Below are positions 26,901 to 41,900 of a stretch of 49,985 nt of DNA, one piece after another. The notes below the pieces were generated by a model, which saw nothing but the letters and a program-made list of their open reading frames with translations, was not told where the DNA came from and ran no database searches. The DNA comes from Plebeiibacterium sediminum (GTDB lineage: Bacteria; Bacteroidota; Bacteroidia; Bacteroidales; Marinilabiliaceae): positions 1 to 49,985 of the forward strand of contig NZ_JAPDPJ010000048.1 in assembly GCF_026013605.1 (NCBI RefSeq). Reading direction: 5' to 3'. Made by a program: the position numbers and the translations under genes. Positions within the stretch are counted from its first letter, which is position 1; the number at the start of each line of letters is the position of its first letter.

Positions 26901-29900
26901 TGTAACTCTATAATCTTCTTTCCCAGATGGGAATTCAAAGATAATCTCTGAAGCATCTCCTGCACATATAAGAGCATCAGCAGGATCAACGTCCATTGTA
27001 ACTGATGGTAACTCATTTACTGTTACAGATGCTATACCAGAATAAGTTCCAACACAATTAACATCTGTAATACTTGTTATTGTATAATTTGTTGTGCCAA
27101 CTTGAGGTATAACGTTAATCAGAGTATCCTTTTTCAATATATTAGTTAATTCAGTTTGAATTGCACCATCAAAATAAGTTACATTAAAAGGAGCTACACC
27201 TTCAAAATGAATATTGAATTGGGCTTCATCTCCAAAACATAGTTCCTCACTACCTATTAATGCAATATGCGCAGCTGGTAATTCATGTACAGTTACACCT
27301 GCTGACCCGGTTCCTGTTCCTTGCAAACAATTACCGGCAGCATTATATACATTAACAATAGTATACTCTGTATCTTCAACAGGACTGACTGTATATAGCT
27401 GGTTGGAACTTGCCAATGAAACTGATTTTCCATCGCTTAAATCTACCGTTAACGGATAAGAACCTGTATAGTTAGATACAGACAAACGAATATTAGCAGA
27501 CTCTCCTAAACAAATTTCGGAATCATCTAATATCGTTACAACAGCCTCTGGCTGAGTGATGGTAATAAATTCCTCTTTATAACAATTTTCATTAAGCATA
27601 AAGGATCCATTACCACTATTGTCATCAATCAGCAGTATTCTATATTCTCCTGCGGATAATCCATTTAAAGAGTACGTACCAGTATTAATTCCTGAAGATT
27701 CATTTCTATATAATCCTGGGCCTGTAACAAGTACATAGTAATTCGATGTCCCTCCCGAGATAGTATATGATATACTTCCATTGGTACCTTTATAACAACT
27801 TGAATGGGTAGTAACAGTAGCAGACAATTCCAAAACATCAGGCTCATTAATTTCGACATCGTTCTTAATTATAACAGTACCATTATCATCCTCAATCTGA
27901 ACAACATAATTACCCTTACTCAAACCTTCTTCTCTTAATTGATATGCAGAAATCTGACGAATTATCGTAGCACCCTGTAGCAATGTGATTGTATATGGAG
28001 CCTGACCGCCATATGCATCAACTTGTATAACTCCATTGGCATCACCATTACAAGGTTTAATATCCTGAGTATTTACCGACATCTTTAATGGTAAATCTGG
28101 TTCTGTAACAATAATATCTTCTAATGTAAGAGAACATCCGCTATCATCAGTGATGATTACTTCATAGACACCGGCAATTAGTTCCGTTGGATTTGATCCT
28201 ATATGACTTACTGTAATTTGAGTTTGTCCGTCATGTTCCACACCTGACCATTCATAGTGAAGGCTACCTGTTCCTCCTGATGCAGAGATCTCTATTGAGC
28301 CATCATTTCCCCCCTGAGTTGAAACATGATGAATATCTGTTACAGATGCACTAATAGCTTCCAAGGGTTCCGTAATTACGATATCACCACTGTATGCCAT
28401 ACATCCTCCTGTATTGCCTAAAGAGTCCATTACAGTTACAGTATATGTTCCTACTGTAAGATTTTTCTGATTTGGTGAATTCTGAACTAAACCAATTCCT
28501 GGACCTACCCATTGATATTTATAGTAATCATTTCCAGAAGCATCCTTAAATGGAGTACCTCCTTCTACAGTTATATCAATCGTACCTGTAGAACCACCTT
28601 TACAATCAATATGTCCTATCGTAATATCTGTGATTTGAACAGGCTCTCCTGGTTCATCTACAGATATTGTTTGTGTAATAAAACAACCTGAATCATCGTC
28701 GGTAATGACTACGGTATAATCCCCGGCTAATAAACCAGCTTGATTTTGTGAGTTTGCATCATTACCCAATGGTATACCACTCCATTTAAAGGAATAATTT
28801 TCTGCTAAACCACCAGTTATCTTCGTGAGGTTAATAGCTCCATCATTACCTCCGTTACAACTTACTTCACTTACATTGTATTCAACCTGAAGGTCAAAAT
28901 CAATTCCCACTACAATTGTTGTTGTTAAAGAGCATGGTCCTCCATCAATAGCAGGTCTTGAATCTGTCACTTTTAATGTATATGCTCCTGCATCCAAGTT
29001 ACTTTGACCAGCAACATTCACATCATCGATACCTACAGCCGGAGTCCACTCATACGTATAAGGAGCAATACCACCGGAAACAGCTATATCTATTTGCCCA
29101 TTGGCAACGGTATTACATGTTTGATTTTTAACTGTTGATTTTATTGTTAAAGCTTTTGTTAAAGAAATTTCTTTTTCAAGGAAACAAGTTGGATAATCTT
29201 CATCCCAAACTTTAACAATATAAGTTCCACCTTCAAGTGCTACTTGATTCAAACTTCCCTGAACAATACCAGCACCATCATCTGTACTCCACCAATACTG
29301 ATATTTTCCAGAACCTCCTGAAAGGTTTTCGATTTTAACTACACCTGTAGTGCCATCGCAGTTTGTATCTGTTCTGTTTAATTCAAAATCAATAGCATCA
29401 ACTTCTTTAATAGTAAAAGATGTTTCTACAGATAAACACCCTCTGGCATCTGTAACCTGAACAGTATACGTACCTCCGGACAAACCAATTTGATTTTGTG
29501 CAATTTCATTATAACCAGAACCATCTACGGTACTCCATTTATAACTATATGGTTCTGTTCCACCTGCAACCTGAATGTTAATAGTTCCATTTTGGGCACC
29601 ATTACAGGTAATATCTGTTACATCTCCGGTAACCACAATGGCATCTGGTTGAGTTAAGGTCTCAGTAACCGTGTAAGTACAAGCTCCAGAAGCATCACTT
29701 GTTCCATTATCGGTAAGTGTAAGTTCATAAACTCCGGCACTCAAGCCACTTAAATCAATATCAGAAATAGTCGGTCCTTTTTTATATTCGACACCATCTT
29801 TAGTCCACACATAACTAAAGTTTCCTGAACCTCCTGTTATTTTAGGAACTGCTATTATACCTGTGGCATCACCTTTACATTTAATATTGGTGACATCAGT

Positions 29901-32900
29901 GGTAATATTTACTTCTTCTTCAATGTAAACAGACTTGGTAATATTACAACTATAATCGCTTACAACAACGGTATATTCTCCACCAACAGTTAAACCAGTC
30001 AGGTTTTGAGAATTGGTAACTTCTCCTGCAGGACCAGTCCAGGTGAAAGTATACGAACCGCTACCTCCAGTAAGGTTCGTTAGGTTAATTCCTCTTTCGT
30101 AAGGAGAACAAGATTCAATAACCTCTTCTAAATCGTAAGTTATTTCAGTTGGCTCAGTAATCTCAAAGCTTTCGCTTACCTGACAACCATTATCTATATC
30201 TTCTACATAAAGCACATAAGTACCAGCCTCAAGATCATCCTGACCATCAATACGTGTTTGATCAAGTGTTCCCGGACCAGACCAAGTATAATTATAATTT
30301 GAAGTACCTAAAACAGTTACACCAGAAATTTTACCATCTCCAGCTCCATAACAGCTAATAGGCACTGCAACACCTGTTATTGTTAATTCTGTATCCGCTT
30401 CAATCTCGAAAGTCTTCTCAACTGAACATCCTCTATCTGTATCTGTAACTACTAAAATATAAGTACCTACAGGTAAACTTTCCTGATCAAGTTGAGTATT
30501 ATCGGTTACAGGATCTCCATTTGTTTCATCCCAAGCCCATGTCCAGTTATCAGAAGTTCCGGTAACTGTGATATTACTTATCGCTCCAACATTATTAGAA
30601 GTTACTGCACAAGTATTATTGGTTTCATCGCCAGAAATTAAAATATGCTCTAATACAACAGTTTCCCTAGCTGTTGTACACGATGCAGGATCGCTAGCTA
30701 ACATATCCTGAACATAAATGGTATATGTTCCGGCTTCTAAACCTGAATAAGTTTGTGTTGCACCTTCAGTTGTTACATCACGGTCTATTTGTCCTGTAAC
30801 GCTAATTTTATACGAAGGATTACCACTTGTATCACGATTACCTCCTGCAACACTAAACTGAATTTCTCCAGTACCTTCTATTTCACAGTCAATAATGGTT
30901 TTGGTATAATCAACTGTTAGCACCAGCGGATCAGGCTGCTCTATTTCTACAGAATATAATGCGGGATCAGTATCACAACCATTACTATCTACTACACGTA
31001 ATTGATATTCTCCTGCTGTTAATCCAGATACTAAAAATGTTCCATCAGTAGATGTAAAATCAGTTTTTCCATCTTCATTATAATCCAGATAATAAGTCCC
31101 GCTTCCGCCAGTAACACGAATTTCAAGTTCTCCTGTATTATCACCATTACAACGATCAATATGTTTTGGTATAACATCTATATAAGACACTTCATCCTGG
31201 TCGGCCAATAGATAGTTAGATGATGTTGTAACACAATTATCCGTAACATTGGTAACCTCCACCCTGTAAACTCCGGCTGGAACATTGTTTAACACAGTAT
31301 TTCCGTTAACTAAGGCTGAAGGTAAGACATCTACATCTGTCCAAACTCCTGCTGCAGTTTCCTTTTGCCAATTATAAGTAAACAAATTATCAGCATTTCC
31401 TCCACTGGCACTTATCTCAATTAATCCAAGACCTCCATTACATGTGATATCTTCGATACGCTCAATTGTAATGTTAATCTCACCAGATACATTAATAATT
31501 CTTGATAAAGAACATAATCCTTTTTCGTCAGTTACAGTAAGTCTGTAATTTCCTTTTTTAGTAACATCAATTTCACCACCAATTACAGATAATAAATTAC
31601 CATCGGGACCTTCCCATTGGTAGCTATATTTATCTGTATCTCCATTACCTCCTATTAACCCGGTAACATAGATACGTTGGTTAAACGGACTACAAGTCAG
31701 GTCATTATTTAGGGTAAATGTAAGTTGATCCGGCTCTTCTATTTTTTCTTCAAGAACAGCGGTACAACCATCTGTATCAGTTATTGTCAGTTTATAATTA
31801 CCTGCCGAAAGATCAACTTGTTCGGTATTGTTTTCGTTAGCTGTATCGACGCCAACCCAATGATAACTTAACGAAGAAGCATCATCGCTATTTGTTTCTA
31901 TGTCGATAATATAACCATCTTCATCTCCATTACAAGAAACATCTTTTAGGTTATAATCGGTAATTAAAAGTTCGCGCTCGTAACCTACCACATAATCTCC
32001 AGTATTAGAAGTAATTAAACAACCTGTCTGATTATCTTTTACTTCAAAAGTATATTCACCAATATCAAGGTTATAAATACTTGCTACATCGCCAGTTCCT
32101 AATACTTTATAATTATCCGGGTAAGTCCACTTCCACGAATAATCGCCAGAACCACCCGAGATCAATACATCATAGATTTCTCCATTATTTGAACCTCCAG
32201 GACAAGTCTTATCTTTAATTAAAGCTGATATTTCAATTTGAGACAAGGTAATATTTTCCGAATCCGCCGGATCAGGGCAAACACCTTCCAAATCATCAGC
32301 TGCCAGGTAATCTCTCACCTCAATGGTATAAGTTCCTGCTTCTAATGCTGTTGTTGTAGTATAAGATACAGGTGTTGATGCATCTGGATTAGTAAGCTGG
32401 AAGTGGTAATAGAAACCATTTTCAGCATCAATAATTACATCATAAACATTAGTATTAGTTGTTGAGGTATACCCTCCTTCAATATCAAAAGTAATTGAAC
32501 CATTGGCCGTTCCGCTACAAGTAATACTTCCAACTACATTAGTGATATAAATTGGTTTAGGAGCATTGATTGAAACATTAACATCAGCTAAAGTACAGGC
32601 ATTGGCATCTGAAACAGACAATACATAATCTCCACTCTCTAAACCTGTAAAAGTAAATACTGTTTGTGCAGCTGTTTGTGTTAAAGTAGTTGAACCATTG
32701 CTCAACTCAACAGTGTAAGGATAAGTACCTCCTGTAAGCGATACGCTATAAGCTCCTAAAACGTCAATGCTACATGTGGTAATATCTGTTATTTCGTAAT
32801 CTGTAATAGTCAAAGCATCCGGCTCAGTAACCTCAATATCTAACGAAACGGTACAATTATCAGCTCCTAAACCATCCTCTGCTGTTACAGAAACCGTCCA

Positions 32901-35900
32901 TGTTCCAGCTGTTACAGCCTGAGATGCTCCTAGGGTTGGTATATTACCGGTATCATAAGTGTCTGTTCCGTTTGTCCAAGAATAAGTAAATACCTGACCG
33001 GCCTCACGACCTGTTACTTCAACAGCCAGATAAGCATCATTACCTCCATTACAAGAAACATCTTTATGTTGCGACTCATCTTCGGCAACAGTAAATGAAG
33101 GTTCCAGAACAGTTATAGTTTCAGATACTGCACATCCATTAGTTGTATGCTCAACAGTATATGTATAATCTCCACCGACAGTAACACTTCGTGTTATATC
33201 AGTTCCACTTGTTACAGTAGTAACTTCATTAAGTACTGGTGCTCCTGTAGGAACAGTCCAGTAAGCAGTATAATCTGTAGAAGCAGCATCACTTATTGTT
33301 GCTGTAGCAGTAATTTCTGCCATACATCCTGAAACAAATTCAGAAGATAAAACTATCGTAACTTCATCTGGATCAACAATAAACTCGTTATCTGTAGCCT
33401 CTCCCCCAGCAGCATCTGTGACTTTAATTGTATAGTTTCCTGCCAGTTGATCTTCAAATATATAGTAGCTACTTGCGGTTGTTTCTATCTGAACAGGATC
33501 GGAATCTCTTTGGATACTAATCTCATACGGAGGTGTACCTGCAGTCATCGTAACTCGAATATCACCAGTCTCCCCATAACAAATAGGGTTTTCTGAAGAA
33601 GCTTTAATTTCTAATGGCTTTGAAGTATCACCAATGGTAAAGTACACTTTTTGTGTACATCCTGATACTCCTCCTTTTACCTCAACATAGTAATTTCCTG
33701 GGTTTAAATCATTATATGCAGTGGTTGTTGTTACTGTTCCTGAATATAGGTTGTATGTTCCCGGACTTAAAGCATCTTCCATATACCATGCATAAGTATA
33801 ACTTGCTGGATCACTACCTCCTGATACAGGATCAAGTGTAGCTGTTCCATCTCCGGTTGCTCCAGAATCAGTATTAGGAACGGTATTATCTGTAGTCGTC
33901 AGGTTAATATCCCAATCATTAGGAGTTGTAATTGTTGTTTCAAATGTTGCTGAACAACCCTTTGAATCAGCTACAGTAACCACATAAGTACCAGCTTCTA
34001 ATCCACTAATATCCTCGTCTGTATTACTCACTAACACATTGGTTTCCTTATTTCTCCATTCATAAGTATAAGTTCCCCAACCTCCACTTACAGAGATATT
34101 GATAGCTCCTTCTGCATTACCATAACAAGTAACATCAGTTTTTGAATCTAAAGTAATTGTTATACTACCACCTGTTGGTTCTGTTATCGTTACATAATCT
34201 TCTTGATAAACCTCACAACCATCGCTTACTCGTTTTACCCACAGATGATAACTACCTGCAGAAAGACCTGTAAAGATTGGATTATCCTGATAAACAGGAG
34301 TTGTTGATGTAACTGTTGTAACAGCATATTGTAAAACAGAACCCACTCCATCTGCAGCTGTTGCTTTAAATGATCCATCAGAATCACCTTCACAAGTAAC
34401 ATGCGTAATGTCGGCTGCTACAATAGCAGTAATTGTAATTTCTGTTGGCTGCGTAATTTCAATATTTTGAGCTGCAGAAATACATCCATAATCTAAATCC
34501 TGTACGTAAGCATTATAAGTCTTCGTAAGCGTAGTATTATCAGATGTTAAACCAGTAAAAGTATTTGAAGTTTGCCAGTTAGTTCCATCAATAGAATATA
34601 CATAATTTCCACCTTCAGGATAGGCTGTTAACTCAATACTTCCATCACTACCACCAAAACAAGTTACATTAGTTTTACTGTAATTACTAATAGAGATTGT
34701 TATTCCATTTTGAACTTCAAAAGGTTCTGAAACTTCACAGCTTCCTCTATCAAGGTCTATTATTTTTAAGCTATAATTACCTGCATCTAGATTCTCCATA
34801 TCAGGCACATCACCGGTACCAGAAATATCAAGAACACCTTCAACATACCATTCCCAATTATAATTTTCTGTTCCGGTAACAGTAAAGTTTGTTACAGCTC
34901 CATCGTTGGTAGTTCCACCGTTACACGATTTATGGTTTACTTCGCCAACAATTCTTATTTGCTCTAGTGTAACTAATCCTTCATAAGCAGGATTATCACA
35001 ATACCCGTATAAATCTTTAGAAGCTAAAGCATCTCTAACTTCAACAGTATAAGTACCTTCATCCAAATTACCGAAATCAGTATCGGTACTATATGGCATA
35101 TTAGTCGTATTAATGGTAAAGCTTTTGTAAAAACCATTATCCCCATAAATAACTACATCGTAATAGTTATTACTACTTGCATCTTCAACACCACCAGAAA
35201 TATCAAGTGTAATTATACCATCAGCAGTACCGCTACAAGAGATAGATCCTTCCATATCAACAACAATTGGAACTGGTGCTTCAATAATAACTGTTTCATT
35301 TGTTGCAGAACAAGTATTCGCATCAGTAACAGTCAGGTTATAAGTATCTCCTGCAGGCAATCCTGTAAAAGTGAATACTGTTTTTGAACCCACTTCTGAA
35401 CGACTGGTAATACCATTACTCATCTGAACTGTATATGGCGCTGTCCCTCCGGTAATAGTAATTTCGACAGCTCCTAGAGTATCTTCGCTACAAGTAGTAA
35501 TATTTGTAATATCAATATTATTGATCAATAATTCATCTGGCTGATCTACCGCAATACCTGGTAAAGTCTGAGTACAACCATCTTCGGAAGTTACTTCCAC
35601 ACTCCAGCTTCCTGCAACTACAGGATCTGTAGAACCAATTGATGGTGTTGTACCTGTATCGTAATCTGTTCCTGTAGGATCAGTCCACACATAAGTAAAC
35701 AAATGACCAACCTCACGACCAGAAACATTTACTCTTAAATAACCATCATCCCCGCCGTAACAAGTTACATCAACATGTTGATCTACATCCTCAGTTATGG
35801 TAATTGTAGGTTCATCAACAGAAAGCGTTTCTGAATAAGTACAACCGGTAGTTGTATTAGTCAATGTATAAGTATAATCCCCTGGTTCAGTAACTGTTAT

Positions 35901-38900
35901 AGTAGAAAATGAAGTTGTCGTATTATCTATAGTTTCACCAGTTATCACATTCTCTCCAACAGGTACTTCCCATGAAATAGTATAATCTCCGGCCAAGCTA
36001 ACTGTAACATCTAATTCAGCAGCACAATTATTATAACTAACTGTACCTTCAGCAGAAAAAGCATCAGGTTCAGTAATTATAGCTGGTTTTGTTACTACAC
36101 CTGTAAGATCATCTTTAACCGTAATTGAATAATTTCCCGGTAAAAGATTTTCGAATAAATACGTACTATTATAAGTACTGATAGAAACAGCAGGATCTGA
36201 TTCGCGTTGAATAACAATAGCATAAGGAGCTGTACCTGAAGTCATCGTAACCCTTATGGCGCCATACTCTCCATAACAAGCTGCATTTGTTGGATCAACA
36301 TAAATAGCTAATGGAACAGATTCATCTGCAATAGTAAAGTTAACCACATGAGAACATCCAGTTGAGGATACGCTTACTTTAACCGAATAATTACCTGGAT
36401 CTAAATTAGTTAACGCAGTTGTCGTTTGATCCACTAAAAGAAGAGAGCCGGCAGCATCAAAAGCATCGTACCAATCATATAAATAAGTTGCATCTGAACT
36501 ACCGCCAGAAACAGGATCGAGTGTGGCAGTACCATTGCCAGTTGCGCCTAAAGCAGTATTTGGAATCGTGTTATTTGTAGTTTCTACATTTACATACCAT
36601 GCATCCGGTGCAGTAACAGTACTTTCCAAAGCAACAGTACATCCCTGATCATCTGTAACAACAACCTCATAAGTTCCTGCAGCTAAGGAAGAAACATCTC
36701 CATTCGCATCAGGAGTTACACTAGTTCCTGTTGTTGTATTTGTCCATGTATAAGAATATGAACTATCCCAACCGCCAGTTGCTGCAATATCAATAGCTCC
36801 ATCTTTATCATCAATACAATCTATATTTTTAACACTTGCTGTTACACTTAGTGCATTTGCTGGATTTACGATAGTAACATAAGTGGCTTCGTACACATAA
36901 CAATCTGTACCTAAACGCTTTACCCATAAAGGATAGGTACCAGCAGCCAGTCCGGTAAATGTTGGACTATCCTGATAAATAGGATCTCCAGAAGTATCTG
37001 TTTCTATGGCATATTGCAAGAAGCCTCCATCTGGATCTGTTGCATCAGCTGTAAACTTACCATCAGCATAACCATAACATGTTTCATCCGTAGTTGAAGT
37101 CACCGTATTAATCGTAATATCAGAAGGTTGACCGACTGTAACATTTTCTACTGTTGATTCACAACTATAGTCGAGATCCTGAACAAGTACCTCATAAGTA
37201 TCAGCATATAAACGTTCAAACAGATTACTAGTCTGCCAATTAGCACCATTGTCGATAGAGTAAACATAATTACCACCAGATGGAGATGCTGTAAGTTCTA
37301 TAGATCCATCAGTTCCATTAAAACATGAAACATCCTTACTTAGATATGAACTTACTTTTAGTAAGTGCCCATCCTCAACTTTATACTCTTTAAAGGCAGA
37401 GCATCCCCTGGTAACATCAGTAATAGTAAGAGTATAAGTACCTGGAGCCAAACCACTCTGATCCAATACAGTATAATTCAAATTATCAATTGCAGCTGTT
37501 GTCGTCCATGCAAAAGTATAATTTCCAGATGTACCAGTAATAGTGACATTAGAAATAGCTCCATCATTAACACCTCCACTACATGACACATTTGTAATAT
37601 CTCCAGCTATCTCGATATATTGTAAAGTAACACTTTGCTCAAAAGCTGGTACAGGACAAGTTACATTAACACCAGCAGAACTTTTTGCATCCCAAACCTG
37701 AACAGTATAAGTTGCAGGTTCTAAACCTGTTGTATTGTTAAATGAATAAGCATAAGGATCGGCGTCTGTATCCCAATCTAAATCAAGCACTTCACTATAA
37801 CTAAAACCATTATCTCCTTCAATAATAATAGCAAAACTACTTTGATTTTCGGTGTCGCGATATCCACCGCTAATATCAAAAGTTATTTCTCCATCGGCAG
37901 TACCATTACAATCAATGGTTCCATCAAAGCTTGTAACTTTAACACTTGCTGGCGCTTCTATGGTAATGCTCTCTGAATCTAATCCACAATTTCTTGCATC
38001 TTTAGCAGTTACGGTATAATCTCCAGCTAATAAATGATCAAAAGTAAAATAGGTAGATGATAAAGTTTGTATAGTTGTAGTTGTTCCATCATACAACGAA
38101 ACTTCGTAAGGCATAGTACCACCTTCAATTTCTACCTGAATTTTTCCTGAATTATCAATTGAACAAGATTCTACATCAGTAACGGTGTAGCTTAATATAC
38201 TAAAGTCATCTGGTTGAGTAACTTTCTGTAAATTTATAGGCTCTGAGCATGTTCCATCAGAAGTAGTTACTGTAACAGTCCATTCTCCGGCTTCAACATC
38301 TTCTGTATCACCAAGTGTTGACTTACTACCAGTATTATATGTGGTTCCTGTATTAGTATTCAACCAAACATAATTAAATACATGAGAAGCGTCTCTTCCT
38401 GTAACATCAACAGCTAAGTAGCCATCAACACCACCATAACAACTAACATTTTTATGTTCATCATAATCTTCTGTAAGTGAAATGATTGGATCAGGAACTT
38501 TAAAAGTATAAGACTCTGTACAAGAACTTTCTGTTGTATGATATAATGTTAAAATATAATCTCCAGCTATAGTTAATCCATTTTTTGAAACTGTAGTTGT
38601 TCCTGTTGTAAATGACTGATCAGCAATAGCATCAGCACCTACAGGCACTGTCCAAATTCCTGTATAATTGTTATCAGGAACATCAATATCAACAGAAATA
38701 TCTATTACACAATTACTTGCATAATCAACACTTGCATTATTAAACTCTATTGGGTCGACACTTGCTATTGTTCGTGTAGCTGAAATACTTCCTCCTGCAG
38801 CATCGGTTATTTCAATATCGTATTCTCCTGGCTCTCCGGTAATTGTAAACGAAGAAGAAGAAGTTGGAACCATCACCTGAGGATCAGAGTTTCTTTTATA

Positions 38901-41900
38901 CTTAATAGTAAAATCAGGTGTTCCACTTAATATTGAAATTTCTATTCTGCCATTTTCTCCTGAACAAGCTTGATCAAAAGGATTAAATTTGGCATTCAAC
39001 GGAACTGTTGAATCTATAATTGTAAAATTCACTCTAGTATTACAACCATCTGTTAGATCTATAATTTCCACATAATAGTTACCCGGATCTAGATTCGAAA
39101 CAGAAGTTACACCACTTGCCAAAGAAGTGGCACTACTGTCGAACCATTCATAGTTATAACTTTCAGAGGCACTTCCTCCTGATACAGGTTGTAATGTTGC
39201 TGTTCCATTTCCAACAACTGTAACTTCTGTTGCTGCATTAGGAATTGTGTTAGGAGTAACGTCTACATTTACATTCCATGGATCTGGTTCCGTAATGGTT
39301 TCTTCAAAAGTTAACGCGCAACCACCAGCGTCAGTAACAGTAAGTTCATATGTTCCAGCAACTACTGTTTTTGATGCAGACGTTGCAGAGGCGTTTAAAT
39401 TTTGTAGTGTTCCAAAATTTTCATTGTTATCAGTTCTTCTCCAACTATAGGAATAACTACCCCAACCGGTATTTGGAGTTCCTAAGTCAACAGCAATATT
39501 TCCATCTGTATCATCTACACAATCTAACACTAGTTTGCTCAAAGTTGCATCTAGAGTTACAGCAAGTTCGCCACCTGTTGGTTCTTTAATTTCTACTGTT
39601 GAACCATATGTAATCTGACAGTCGTTAGAAAGATCTTTAACTTCTATCGTATAAAAACCTGATGGTAAACCGGTTAATGGCGAAGTTTGCCATGTTGTTC
39701 CTCCGTCAATCGAATATTCAAATGCACCAGCAGTTGGTGCACTATCATAAGTCGTTGTTAATGTTATTGTTCCATTGGCATCACCTGCACATACAACATC
39801 TTTAGATGCATGAGTAGTTGTGTATGACCTTGGTTGATTAACAGTTATAGTAATATCTGATGATTCACAACCTTTTACATCATCCTTAACTTTAAATGTA
39901 TAAGTTCCTTGTGCTAAATCTTTAAATATATTCGAAGCCTGCTCATTTGCACCATCCTTGTAGTAAACATAATTAACATTGGCAGGATTGGCTGTAAGCA
40001 CAACCTGACCATCTACATTACTATTACATGAAGCTGATGTTGCTATGCCAGATAAAGTAATTGGTGTTGCCGGATCAATACCAAAAGATTTTGAAACAGG
40101 ACATGAGTTAGCATCTCTTATCTCTAAAGTATGTGGACCAGTGACAATTCCTGTCACTTCAGGTGTTGGTGAAGGTACTGGTGCGTAAGGACTTCCATCT
40201 AGAGAATACTCATATGGACCTACTCCTCCAGAAATATTAAGATATACTTTTCCATCCTTCAATCCGGCACAAGTTTCTCCGGTTGGAGTAACTATCAAGT
40301 CCAAAGCACTACTTGGTCCGCTTATGTTAACATTAACTGAAACTTTACAATTGGGATGAACTGCATCACGTAGCCAAATAGTATGAGCTCCGGAAGTTAA
40401 AGTTGGTGTAGTATAACTTGGAGCTAATGAACTTGTTAACCAATTTTCATCAGTATCTATTGAAAACTCATAATTACCAGAACCTCCTCCTGCTAAAACT
40501 GTTGCTGTCGCAATATCATCACCATAACATTTATTGTTTACTTGCGAAGCATAAGTTAAGGTCAGCTCTGCTTCTTCGGTAATTGAAACTGGTTTTGTTT
40601 TACTACATCCCTGAGCATCAGTAACAACAACAGTATAATTTCCTAGTGACAAACCTGTTGCAGTTAGCGAATCGTTACTTAAGGTAGTTACTGAAGCAGG
40701 CCATGTAATCTTATAACCAGAAGGATAAGTGGCCAAATCAGTAAAACGAGTGCCTCCTGAAATGGAGATAGAACCAATACCTGCATTGCTATCACAATTA
40801 TAACCTACTTTCTGAATTTCGTTAGGTGTTACAGTTAGTGCATCAGTTGGCCCAAGTATTGTAACTTCCAAAACTCTGGAATTATCTAATACACAAGGAG
40901 CATCAACATCAAGATCTCTAATTTGAAAATAATGTTTTCCAACAGAAAGGTCAATAAATTCATTAGGAACTGTATTTGTATTTTCTGTCCAGTCTGTTAA
41001 TGTGGCAGGATTTCCTCCGCTATTCAGTTTCCAGTATGAATATGCTCCACTACCTCCTGTAGCTCTAAGACTTACAACTCCATCATCAGCTCCTGCACAA
41101 GTTACATTTGAAACACTATTTATTCCAAGGTTTAAATCATAAGTATGAACAAAAACAGAACCTAACATCATTTTTTCACATGCCGCACTTGTTGTAACTC
41201 TGGCAACAATGGTGTAAGTTCCTTGATCTGTTATATTAGCAAACTCTATCTGCCCACCTCCAGAAGGACCTGTAATTGTATTTCCTGTTGCTGTCCCATC
41301 CAAATACAATTCATAAACCACATCTTCAGTTGAACCATCAAGATATATTGAGACTCCGCTTGCATCATCCAGACAATAAGGACCTCCTCCTGTAACTTGA
41401 TATATACCAACTGGCCCATCTATTACCTTAAAAGATTTAGTTTCTGAAGAATAACAACTTTTTAAAGTATAAGGTCTTTCCAGTGTATAAGTAATTGTGT
41501 GATTACCAACTGCTAATTGTGAAACATCAACTTCAACATTACCACTACCTAAATCCGTTAACCCGGTACCAAATAAAACTCCATCAATATAAAATTCACC
41601 AACTCCCTGATCCCCTGTAATAATAAAAGGATCATCACCCTGACAGTATTCAGAAGACAATAGTCCGCTAAAGTTAACAGAATGATTTTCATAAATTTCT
41701 ACTGGTTTAGTAACCGAAGATTTACAACCTGGTGCACCTGATGGGGTAAACTCATAGGTTATATAATAAGTCCAACCTAATTCATTAGGGTCAGCATTAG
41801 GATTAAATGTAGCTGTTTGAGCCCCGGCAGTATATGTCAATGGATTAGCATTAGTTGTTGCAGGACCGGTAGTCGATATAAAATTGTATGTTCCTACATC

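Larger units (their letters stand above)
27541..41132 (-). repeat. SprB-type module array of the giant protein
   Basis: Residues about 1520-6050, some 60 modules of about 75 residues. A typical module opens with a C-x-G-x-x-D/N-G-x-I signature and ends with the pattern L.aGtYt..vtD..GC. A subset is organised into the three super-repeats listed separately. Confidence 0.85.

Noticed and set aside
27541-41132. Periodic DNA repeats considered as a CRISPR or satellite array
   Set aside because: The periodicity is about 225 bp, is conserved at protein rather than DNA level, and the reading frame is open throughout.
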